Source: Ophiostoma sp. CBS 140.51 (lineage: Eukaryota > Ascomycota > Sordariomycetes > Ophiostomatales > Ophiostomataceae). Taken from it: a DNA stretch of 64,000 nucleotides. The DNA lies in NCBI GenBank assembly GCA_029298735.1, contig JANSLP010000002.1, forward strand, positions 1 through 64,000. Direction: 5' to 3'. Of the stretch, positions 1 to 10,110 are shown one piece after another; positions within the stretch are counted from its first letter, which is position 1, and every line of letters starts with the position of its first letter. The notes below the pieces were generated by a model. It ran no database searches and had not been told where the DNA came from. It saw only the letters and a program-made list of their open reading frames with translations. A program made the translations under genes and the position numbers.

Positions 1-334
1 GGACCAAACTTGCGACATCTCCAAACACCCTCTTACTAGTTCTTACTACGACTTAAGATACCCACCATTTCATCTACGAAAAAAAATATTTCTCACAAAA
101 AAACAATTGTTTCCTATTGTTCACCTTTCCCAGTTTCCGATGTAGAGCTTCGTACATTGACACCACATAATCAACAAAAACTGTCACACACGTGATCTCT
201 ACACATAGCGATACACGGCGTTTTCTCCTTTGTATTCTTCTTCCTCAATTTTTTCAATTTTGCAAACATTTCCAGTCCCACGCTTGGCTACTTATCGTCA
301 ACTCTGGAGCCCGACAAGCATCAAACAAGCGGAT
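1..334. other. spacer at window edge, no gene seen
   Basis: AT-rich stretch before the tRNA gene. No open frame or splice pattern stands out. The upstream neighbour lies outside the window. Confidence 0.6.
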
Positions 335-427
335 TCCCTCGTGGCGCAATTGGATAGCGCGTTAGACTGTTATCTCATATCATGATAGTCTATCTAAAGG
401 TTGGTGGTTCGAGCCCACCCGAGGGAG
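335..427 (+). tRNA. tRNA-Asn (anticodon GUU) with 19-nt intron
   Basis: A full cloverleaf can be drawn. The acceptor stem TCCCTCG (335-341) pairs with CGAGGGA (420-426), followed by discriminator G427. The D-arm is 344-360, and the anticodon stem TTAGA (362-366) pairs with TCTAA (393-397). The T-arm GGTGG-TTCGAGC-CCACC is 403-419. The spliced loop CTGTTAA puts the anticodon GUU at 369-371. The intron (373-391) follows position 37, the canonical site for nuclear tRNA introns, and can pair back onto the anticodon region (TTATC with GATA). T-runs near 483 could end Pol III transcription. A different anticodon would require another intron placement that breaks the 7-nt loop. Confidence 0.85.
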
Positions 428-1490
428 GATTACACAATAACTTGTAAATTCGAATTGTTCTTACGAACTGTTCTTTTTGCATTTTTTTACTGTCGAGTCT
501 TCTTGTCTTCGTCTTTTTGCATGCAGTGGCCGTCACAAAAGCGGCCCTTTTTGTTGCTTCTACGAAAAAGAAAAGCTCAAAGAAAACCACAAATAGAAAC
601 GCCTAGCAAACCACAGTGCTAGAAGCGCCCAGGACTGAACGCCCAGCGGGAGATCGACAGCTGTTGGGGGCATTGATTGGTCCGCCCGACACCTAAGCGC
701 CAGCGCCCCTGCTGCTTCTTTTCCTTTTGCTTCCAACAACAGACCAATCCGCGTCGCCATCTTTGTTTGAAACGTTCTTTTCCCTTCCCTCCTCTCCTCC
801 TCATACCTTTCCCTGCATCCAGACGCGCGCGTTGACGCCGTTGGACTTGTCGACTGCAGAAGGACTTATGCCGACTCTACTGTGTATTGTCGAAAATAGC
901 AACAACCACCTGTCTCATTCATGGAAGCGCTTTCGAAGAGAAAGCCAAGAGAGCAGCAGGATACCAAAAACAAACGCCCACTGGCCGGAGGCTCCCAGAT
1001 GCCGGAAATGATCCCGAAATCTCAAAAGAAGTGAGATCTGCGGGTGAGCCGCTGGATGGCCAGCAAGTCCTCCCCGCGCCTATCTTCAGTGCCGGTTCTC
1101 TGTCTTTGCAGAAGAGAGTGCATTGCCGCCGGCCATCGATCTATCTTTGGTTCGGGAGGCTCTCAGTGGAGAACCACACATACACCTTTGAGGACTGCAA
1201 GTGTTGTCATCAAGAGGATCTGGGCGGCTACCCAGGGTGGTGGGCGACTACAGAAGGCTGGGAGACGATCAAGCGAGAGACAAGGCAACGCGAGAAGTCT
1301 TGCAGACGAGAAACCTTATTTCAGGTCGTTCCCCCCGGCCGTGATCGTCCTCGATTATTTTCTTTCATTATCTTTGTTTATTTCTTCTTGATACCATCTT
1401 CTTTTAATTCACTTCTTGGGCCGGCCTCTGTTCCTGGTGAACTTCATCCACTCCTTACCATATTCAACAACAACCACCACTCTCGTCAAC
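428..1490. other. spacer/5' region of the membrane protein gene
   Basis: Only short overlapping open frames without family features. The last 150 bases are pyrimidine-rich and lead into the ATG at 1491, as expected of a fungal promoter and leader. Confidence 0.6.
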
Positions 1491-2323
1491 ATGTCCGAAA
1501 AGCAGCCCAACACCTCCTCCGAGTTTGAGGTCGACTCGCACCATGGGAGCCAACACGGGCACCTCCACTACAACGACGCCCACCTCGAGTCCAAACGCCG
1601 CAACCTCCGTCTCCTCGACACGGCCCGCGGCGGCGCCACTCTGATTGCCCTGCTGATGGGCCTCGCCGTGCTCGGCACAACCGGCCACGCCCTCCAGGCC
1701 TACAACACCTCCCACCTCAGTGACGCCGTCTGGCTGTCCCTCTGGCCCAATGGCGGTGCCTTTGACGTCAAGCCCACCGTCGCTCTCATCGTTGGCGCCG
1801 TCCTCGTCGTCATTGCCAACCTCGTCGCCCTGACGAGCCACCACCGCTTTGTAAGTTTTTCTCCTCGCTTTCTTTTTGTCCCCGCTGCGCTCGCAGCCCA
1901 CTTTGCAGACCGCTCGTCGTATCCATCTTCACTCGCTTCGCTCGTTCAGTTGCTGACTCTCGTCTACAGGTCCGCGCCAAACTCGCCTCCGCCCACGCCC
2001 ACACCCCGCTCACCTTCTCCGCGCCGTTTGTCGGCCTCGTAGTCTCCATCGTGGCCGTCATCCTCTACTATGTCGCCGCCAAGTCCGCCACCGCCGACAC
2101 GTTGCTGTCGTGGAGCTGTCGCTGGCGTCACCTCGCCACCACCGCCCCGGCGCCCCAGTTTGCGTCTCTGTGCCGCGCCAGCCATGCCGGCGTCGACCTG
2201 GCCATCATCTTGATCCCCGTCGAGTTCTTGGCTCTTGTGTTGGCCGGTGTCCAGCTCAAGCTCGAGCGGTACACGACGGCGTACACGCATGCGCGCAAGA
2301 CGCCGAGCCCGGTGCTGTCGTAA
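1491..2323 (+). CDS. four-pass membrane protein (MARVEL-like topology)
   Basis: Two exons, 1491-1850 and 1970-2323, encode 237 residues. The intron 1851-1969 has GTAAGT, a CTGAC branch near 1953 and CTACAG, and leaves the frame in phase 0. The first 40 residues are polar and His-rich. Four hydrophobic segments follow at about residues 47-68, 95-115, 135-156 and 194-216, with a short charged C-terminal tail. No catalytic motif is visible. The topology, with loops of the size seen here, fits the MARVEL-like integral membrane proteins common in ascomycetes, but I infer the family from topology alone. It probably sits in the plasma membrane or endomembranes. The function is not known to me. The ATG is preceded by CAAC and is the first in the frame. 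Confidence 0.8.
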
Positions 2324-4600
2324 GGACGGCGAGTCGAAGACGATAGTCGAGACTCGTGAGAGGCACTCTCTGTAGTTCTCTCACCAAATCGACATTTTCT
2401 CACGTCAACAACTCTCACTCTCCTCCTGATTCATTTACCCCTCTTCCTCAACCTCTCTCTCTAGACATGTCCTGGTTGGTCTTGGTCTTGGTTTTTTCTT
2501 TTGGATTTCTCTTCTTATTATGCACTGTTTTCTCGGTTGTGGTCAGGCTTCTGTTGGTTTACTTATTATGGGCTTTTAATGTATTTTGTATCTTGCTCTG
2601 TTTGCATTTCGATAATGTTACAAATATAATAAAAACTAGATTTTGGTTTACTCCAAACACGCAATCACAACTCCCGACGTCTTTCGTATGCAGCCTCCCG
2701 TAACCGAAGCATTTTTGACCACGTCAGCATCCGGTAACAGGTAGAGACAGAAAGACTACGCCTGTGGCAAATATGTGAGTGTGAATTGTTGTCACCCGGA
2801 GCAGGCATCCGGGTGAGGGGACCACGGGTGACAGAGTGGCAGGAGGTACAAGTGGGGGCCCCTCTGGCGGGAGGGACCTTATGTGAAGTGAAGAGAAGGC
2901 AACGGTATGCGATACGCCTGGTATCATCCACCTTTGCAGTTATTTCTTCCGTCCACTCACCTTGCGGACGCAGCCTCCCGGTCAGCAAGAGGAGGCAGGC
3001 GTACATTGTCAGAAGGAAGGAACAACCCCTTACAGCAATCACAGCCTCGTACTTGTTGGCCTTGGCTCTTCTCAGACGTCCGGTGGACGAAAAGACGACC
3101 AGCCAATTTTTTACTTTCTGCTCTCTTTTCACTGCTTTTTTTTTGGTCAGGGCTCGTCATGCCCCCCCCCCCCCCGCCCCCCCCTTCGGGCAATCCTCCC
3201 CTGGTTCCGTGGTATCTTGTCTCGCTTTGCCCGTCCTTTTTGGGTGACACGAACGTGATGGAAACGAGGAGGATGAGGAAGGATGGGAGGGCTGGCAAAG
3301 AGTTGCGGCAGGGTAACAAAAGAGGCAAGAGAAAAACTTATGAGAAGTTGAAAAAGGAAAGTCAATATTGTCTCTCCATCCTACAGGTCTTGATGCAAGG
3401 GATGACCGACTTGACGAGGTTAGGTTCGGCGTAGTGAAGTAAAATAGCCACGAGCTGAGGATGGAGCTGGATCTGGAGCTCCTTAGCGCCTACGATGCTA
3501 TTGTTGTTGTTGTTATTTGCTTTTCCACAATGGGGCAATTCACTATTTGAGCTTCCTCTTCCTGTCTTCCTCAACACCTGCGCCCGCCATGTGGCACAAA
3601 CTTCTGGAGGCCAGCCTCTTTACGATTTCCTTTTTCTTACTTTCTTTCCTTTTGGTCCCGTCGGGAAGTTACCTTGCACCTGTGCCTGCGTTTGAACCAT
3701 TTGCCAACCTGTCAGAGAAAAGTATTACCCACCTGTCACGTAGTCTTTGTACTTTCTTTTTGCTCTCTCTGTGTTTGTGTACCAAAAGATGAATGGGCTG
3801 GGCGCCCTCTCTTGGACGTATTGACGTCTCTTCGACCCCCGCCTTCACATATCGTATATCAATTTTGTCTCCGTTTTGTAGGATCATCTTCCCAGTCTCG
3901 GGCATCGGCTCCTTGCACTGTTCCTCCTTTGTTTCTTTACTTTTTGTTGAGCTCCTCTTACCTCGCTTCCTTTACTTTGTCTGTCGCTCGTCTGGGGACC
4001 TGGCTCGTGCAGTCGCCTGTCTCTCTCTTGTCAAGGGGTTTCTCTCGCATCCTTTCTCGCCCTCGACCTGCCAAACCTAAACGACACTGCATATAATCGT
4101 CTCCGAACGAAGAGCGTATTTGCTGTTGCTTGTCTTGGAAGTGTATATACACGACAAGGGGAGAGAAGAACGAAAGCCTTCGCCGAGTCGACTCGTGTTT
4201 TTCTTTACTTGCCTGAGAGTCTACTCGTCATTTTGTCCCTGTCCCTCTCAATTTTTTCTGCCACTTGCACTCCTGTGCAAACCAACACGGACAGGACCAA
4301 AAAAGAACCGTCGCCTAGCACCCATCACCATTGGTCGATAAGCCAAGGAAACACAAAAAAACGCCCCCCAAAACACAACACGACGCTCTGACAACTCATC
4401 TCAAAAAAGACGAAAGGAGACTTTACACATCACATATATACACACATCACATCTACATATCTACATCTACGATTGCCACCGTTACAAACACTGGGCAGCC
4501 GCCGTTGCTGCCGGTGCAGGCAAAGACACCCACACAAGCAAACACAAAGGTTCAGGCACAAGCACAGCAGATCCAGGTGCAAAAGCGACCGCTGCCGGCA
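2324..4600. other. 2.3-kb spacer with a long C-tract
   Basis: No convincing gene on either strand. It holds a homopolymer C tract (3162-3184, listed separately) and pyrimidine-rich segments. The last 270 bases are open in the frame of the downstream MIF-like gene, but contain no ATG before 4601, so they are taken as its 5' leader. Confidence 0.6.
3162..3184. repeat. poly-C tract interrupted by one G
   Basis: Fourteen C (3162-3175), one G, then eight C (3177-3184). The complementary strand is a G14/G8 tract able to form G-quadruplex or i-motif structures and prone to length variation. Confidence 0.95.
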
Positions 4601-6019
4601 ATGGCAATGTCCACGCCGACGACGACGCCTGTCAATCATGCTGTCAAGCGGGACAGTGGACACAGCAACAACAGCATGAACAGTATGCAAACTCACGCAC
4701 ATCAAAAGCATGGCAGCGCCAGTAGCAACGGCAGCAGCCGCAACAGCACTACGGCCGAGAGTACGGGCCGCCTCTCCTTCTCCCAGCGCGCCGCCCAGCT
4801 CGCCCGTGCGCCTACACCGCTCCTCGTCAAGGGAGATCATCATCTTTTGAGAGACATTGACCGTCCGCCGCCGGGGGATCCGTCGACGAGGCGGAAGTCG
4901 GTCGCAACTGACTTGGCCGTGGAGTCGATGGCCGCCAGTCTGACGGCTGGCGGCAGGGGCGACTCCCACCTCGCCCGCAAACGCAGCCAGTACTTTGAGG
5001 ACGCTTTTGCTACCCGTCGCGGCGACACCGACGCCAACCCGGCCAAGGAACGTGTCCGCAGTGAAGCCCTGGTGCTCGCCGAAGTCCGTACCAACATCAT
5101 CGTGGGAGACGAGTTTACCGTCGTCACCGAGTTGTCCGCCCACCTCGCCTTGCGCTACTGTCGCCCCCTATCTTCGGTCGTCGTCACCCTCCAGCACGGC
5201 GCCTGTATGTGTTTCGGTGGGTCTTTCGCGCCCGCGTATGTTATGGCCGTGTACGGATTGCCGCCGCAGCTGCAGCCCGCCACCAACAAGAGGAATGCCG
5301 CACTGATCCAGCGGCACATGGAAGAGACTTTAGGCGTGCCGCCGGCGCGAGGACACTTGCGGTTTGTGGAGGTACCGGAAGCGAACTTGGGCTATGGGGG
5401 GACGACCGCTCTGGGGCATGTCGATGAGCTGACTAGGAGTGTGGAGGGCACACAGCTCGCTCACGGCACTGCCGGCCTCCGCTCACCCATCGGGTCGGTC
5501 ACGTCGCTAGCCACCACAACCAACACAAACTTGACCAGCGGTCTCGGCAGCCGCAAGTACAAAACGGCGAGGAAGCTGAGTGTGAAGGTAGGTCACGATC
5601 CCGACCAACACTTGGTAAGATCGCCGCTAACAGTGTAGTCCCTCTCGAGCTTCCGTTCGCCGTCTCCGTCACCGCCGGAACTGACGCCGCCGCCGAGCGC
5701 TGTAGATGAGCATCCGCCGGCACCGCAGCTGCCTGCCATTCCGGAGAAGGAGGGTGTCAACGAGAAGAAGGCTAAGCCGAAGGTGTCGGTGACCGAAGGG
5801 AGGACAAAGAAGTCGTCGCTTGCGGAAGAGAGCAAGAACAAGCCAAAATTGTTGTCTGGCGTTCAAGCAGTCTCCGAGCTAAAGACGCCGCCAGATTCAC
5901 CAGGCGCTGCGTCGACCATTGGTCGCCAGCCGAGTCGACGCGCTCGACGGACAAAGAGTTTTGTCGCGACGCTGTTTGGTCGGTCGTCGACGCCCAAGCC
6001 CGAGGGAGGGTCGCCTTAG
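4601..6019 (+). CDS. MIF/tautomerase-superfamily domain protein with long polar tails
   Basis: Exons 4601-5587 and 5639-6019 give 455 residues. The 51-nt intron (GTAGGT, branch GCTAAC, TGTAG) is phase 0. Residues 1-140 are polar and Ser/Asn/His-rich. Residues about 150-270 match the macrophage migration inhibitory factor fold: the V-V-V-T-L strand, then C-F-G-G-S-F-A-P, the N-K-R-N-A helix start, L-G-V-P-P-A-R-G and the closing N-L-G-Y-G-G-T-T. The C-terminal 180 residues are Pro/Ser/Lys-rich. In animal MIF the catalytic base is Pro1, exposed after Met removal. Here the domain is internal and the aligned position (start of the strand A-L-V-L-A-E-V) has no proline, so classical keto-enol tautomerase activity is doubtful. 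Related extended MIF proteins exist in other filamentous ascomycetes (family knowledge). The start is the first in-frame ATG. A second ATG two codons later is possible. Confidence 0.85.
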
Positions 6020-8393
6020 GGTATATCGTGTTCGGTAAATGTGTTGAAATGAGCGTATTGGGGTAGAATGAGCATCGTCTAGAAGAACAATCGCATGAAA
6101 TCGATTGATGAAATCGATTGAAGAAAGTCGAGCTGTGTTGGGTGACGTCGAGCTTCAAGCTCGAAGCGCTAGGAAATGCAAGATTAGCGCCAGGAGCACC
6201 AGTCGCAACGAAAATTAGGTAATACTTTTGGGCGACAGAAGGCAGCTGTTTTACCTGCCCCGCATACATTGCTCTAGCGGGCGGGGCGTTTCGTGCCAGT
6301 ATTTCTTTGTGTGTGCCATTCCTCTCTTGTGCCTTGTTCCTTGTGCCTTGGGCGAGCAGACAGACTATCTCCAACAGAGCGGGCAGTCGCGCAAAGGAGA
6401 GCAAAACGGCAGGAGCTCAGTAAAAGCTGGAAAGACCAAAACGACCGCCCCTCTTCCAAGCTACGATCGCGACTTTCCAAGCGACGACATTACAACTCTG
6501 CGCGTCCACCCTCCTGCCAACAACTGCAATTGCTATCAGCCCATTCGCAATCGCAAACTCCATCCGCCCGCGTGTCTTTGTCCCACTCCTCCCGAAGAAG
6601 GGCTCCACGCGAGTGGCAGAAGCTACTACCGTCAACCGCCAACCTACCTCATCGACCAACGACCACTCTTTTCCCCGTTTGAATCTTCTAACTCTCACTC
6701 TTACTCGCCGTCTCGCCTTATCACCTCTCCGTCTCCCAGCCTCACGTATACACTGTCGTCTTGTTGTTCTCTCTCCCTCTCCACCCCCACGGCCAGTCCC
6801 GCCCGGGAGCTAGACAGCATCTCTTCCCACGGCCCCGGTCTCAGCCTCCTCTGCTTGGCCTGACCTCCCTCGACGACAGTCTCCAGCTCGAAAGCGACAC
6901 CTTCAATCTCTCTCATCTCTCTCATCTCTCTCAGCATATCGCTTCGTATCATACCCGACGACACTCACGGACGTTACCGAGCGGGCTTCCCGCCGCCCCC
7001 TCCATAGCAATCCTCTCAAACCTCTCATTTTTGCCACACCGTCTTGACGACAGGGCACGAACCAAACAGATCCAACGATAATGGAGGTGAGCCATTAACA
7101 AACATCCAATTCGCAAAACAACACCAGTTAAATGGCGCTTTGCATTATCAATCCTTTCCCTGTTCTTTCGGTCCTTCCTTTCACACAACCTCACTCCAAT
7201 CCTCGACGTTCCTTTCTCCTCGTGCCGTGTCAATTTCTTTTTCGCCTCTCTTCACCGTCTCTTTTCATGTTTCTTCATGTCTTTTCATCCCATCCACCCT
7301 TGTCCATGGCTCATCTTCACCAAACTGCATCTCTCGACTCTGAGCTCTGAGCTCTCTCGTTGATCTAGCTCCCCATCGTTCTACCAAGACTGTCCCCTCC
7401 TTTCACATCCTCTCATCCCATCCCATCACACCGCCATCTCTTGTCAACTCCTCTGACACTCTTCATCCCATCCACTTACCTCTCACACACACTCTCATGT
7501 CTCGCCTCTTGTTGTTGTACAAGCCATCAGACAAACGCCACGGGCCGTGACGGGATGAAGCCTGTGGATGAGAGCGAGCGGTAGCCACCTGCCATCTACC
7601 ATCTGCCTACCATCTGACCTGCCACCTGCCTTTCCATCTGCATCTGCATTTGCCATACACGGCATCTGCCCGGTTCAAGCGCACCCAATAAACGCCACTG
7701 TCAAACGATCAGAACGATCTACGGGAGCGACACAGGCAAACCTTATTCCAATACCCCGTCCCCTAAGCACATGCATATCGCCTCTTTTTGGAAGTCTCGA
7801 TGAACACAGAGACATGGACACGATACACAAGACACACATCAGAGCACGCGGGATGTGTTACTCTCCCTCTTTCTGTCTTTCTTCCCTTACGAACGACGAA
7901 CCCGCGTGTCAGCTCGTCCATTCCGTGCCTATCTTGTCTTCCCTCCTTCCTTTGTGTCCAACATCAAAGCTCCTAGCTTGCGCGGCCCCTATCACGTCGT
8001 TGCTCTCTTCTTTCCTTCTGTTATCTTTCCTTTCGCCCCTTACCATCAACAACAAATATAGCTCACTTAGCATCCTTTCTCCCTCATACACCTACAGTCC
8101 ATGCCAGACATCCGTCTCATCTGTCGCCTCTTCCCTCAAACCATTGTTCACCGTTTCTCCCCCTTACAAGCAAGACATATCAGCGCAAGGGCTCTCTTGC
8201 GCTCTTTGTTGCCCCCCCTTTTCATGTTACACTGGCCTTCACCTCCTTCCTTGAGCTCTCATGAGATAAAGTGAAAGCAACAACTGAAAGCGGGCCCGTT
8301 CTCACATCACTTATACCTTACTCCCACTCGTTTTATTTTGTTTTGATTTGTTTTGATTCTCTCATCCACTGCCTTAATACCCAAGCCTCCACA
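6020..8393. other. 2.4-kb spacer with simple and direct repeats
   Basis: No gene supported. It contains a perfect 13-bp tandem duplication (6095-6120), CT-rich tracts (6900-6940) and a ladder of CCATCTG/CCACCTG units (about 7585-7670). The last several hundred bases are pyrimidine-rich and lead into gtr2. The frame upstream of gtr2 is open to 8271 but starts with GTG, not ATG. Confidence 0.6.
6095..6120. repeat. perfect tandem duplication, 2 x 13 bp
   Basis: ATGAAATCGATTG occurs twice, directly abutting (6095-6107 and 6108-6120), just 3' of the MIF-like gene. Each unit carries an ATCGAT palindrome. Confidence 0.95.
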
Positions 8394-9871
8394 ATGCCAT
8401 TGACATCGCCGGGCAGGCGAGCGCCTGCTGAGTCGTCGTCATCATCGTCATCCTCCCCTTCTTCTCCCATAGACTCCCCCTTACGACCAGACCCAGCACC
8501 AACCCCTACCGCACCTGCTTCAGCAGAACGAGTTACAAGTCCAGCTTTACTAAACCTCGAACGTGTCTATGAACAGAACCGCCAACGAACGCAGAAACGC
8601 GATGGCGGTGGCGTGGGTGCACTGGGCCCAGGTGCCCAAGTGCCTGCTGCTGCCAGTACGGGCGTCAAATCACCAGAGCCCACCGCGCCTGCGCCACCAA
8701 AGGGCAAGCCTAGGCTGTTGTTGATGGGACAGAGAGCGTGAGTCCTCCCCGTGGAAGTTGCCGAAAGGCAGCCGATATCTCGTTCTTCTTTTTGTTTGGT
8801 TCCGCTCGAGCGGATGGCCCCATTTGTAGCTGTATCTCCTGATTACTGACCTGTCCAACAGAAGCGGCAAGTCGTCTATATCGAGTGTTGTGTTTCACAA
8901 ATTACCACCAAACGAGACCCTCTTTCTCGAATCGACCTCGAGGCTGCAGAAAGATGCCATGGCGTAAGTCAAAGTCGCCCTGGCCCTCCCTTGTTACTTT
9001 TCGCTAACAGGACAGCTCCTTTATGGATTTCCAAGTATGGGACTTCCCCGGCCAGATTGACTATTTCGAGGCCAGCAGCTTCGACATGGACGCCATTTTT
9101 GGCGAGGTCGGCGCTCTCATCTGGGTTATCGACTCCCAGGACGACTACCTCGAGGCCGTCGCCCGCCTCAACAACACCATTCTCAATGTCCAGCGCAACT
9201 ATCCCAACATCAACATTGAAGTGTTCATCCACAAGGTTGATGGCCTGTCCGACGACTTTAAGATGGAGATTCACCGCGACATTATGATTCGTGTCCAGGA
9301 CGAGTTGTCCGACCAGGGTTTCGAAAATGCACCCGTCAACTTCCATCTGACCAGCATCTACGACCACTCCATCTTCGAGGCCTTTTCGAAAGTTATCCAA
9401 AAGCTGATTCCCCGCCTCGGTCAGCTTGAGGCCATGTTGACCTCGCTCTGCCGCACCTGCCGTTTCGAAAAAGCTTATTTGTTTGACGTCCTCTCCAAAA
9501 TCTACATTGCCACCGACAGTACACCCGCCGAAATGGCCTCGTACGAGGTCTGCTCCGACTTTATCGATGGCATCATTGACATTACCGAGGTCTACGGCAG
9601 CTGGGCCCGCCCGGAAGCCTACCATCAGCGCCTTGAGGCCGAGCAGCACCAGCCCCTGGCCGACCAGATCGCATGCCCCTGGGCCGAGAGCTGTATTGTG
9701 CTGGCCGACGGGAGCAAACCGATCCTGCTGCGCGAGGTCGACAAGTACTTGGCGCTCGTGGCGGTGATGAAGGAAGGCTCCTATGACAAGATCCCGCTCA
9801 TCAACATGAATGTCGATGTGGTCGTCAAGGGTCTGACGGAGTTCTTCAAAATCACCAAGCAGAAAAAGTAG
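8394..9871 (+). CDS. gtr2: Rag-family GTPase Gtr2 (RagC/D orthologue)
   Basis: Three exons (8394-8737, 8862-8963, 9016-9871) encode 433 residues. Gtr2 pairs with Gtr1 on the vacuolar membrane and signals amino-acid sufficiency to TORC1. The P-loop G-Q-R-A-S-G-K-S (112-119) spans the first junction. The switch motif W-D-F-P-G-Q (157-162) lies just after the second junction, and the Rag-type G4 motif H-K-V-D is at 221-224. The C-terminal half is the roadblock-like dimerisation domain. A Ser/Pro/Ala-rich N-terminal extension of about 105 residues is longer than in yeast Gtr2 (341 aa) or human RagC (399 aa). In intron 2, the first AG after the branch (9010) breaks the frame, while the next AG (9015) restores it. 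The ATG at 8394 is the first in frame. Confidence 0.95.
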
Positions 9872-10110
9872 AAGACGATGTAGGGGGACGAAAAAAACAG
9901 TTGGCGACATGAAGCTTACGGGTATCGGCGTTTACAAGGCGTTTTCACTCTCACTTTTTGTATATATTTTGGAATTCTCTTATGCTCCCTTATGCTGCTT
10001 TTCGTAGTTCGTCTGGTCATAATATACCTCATTTTCATTCCTGTCTTTGTCCGTTTGCCCGCTCTATTCATAATATGCCATCCGTGCAAAATGATAACAA
10101 ACCCCAACCC

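Noticed and set aside
4331..4600. Longer N-terminus for the MIF-like protein
   Set aside because: The frame is open but starts with TTG; there is no ATG before 4601.
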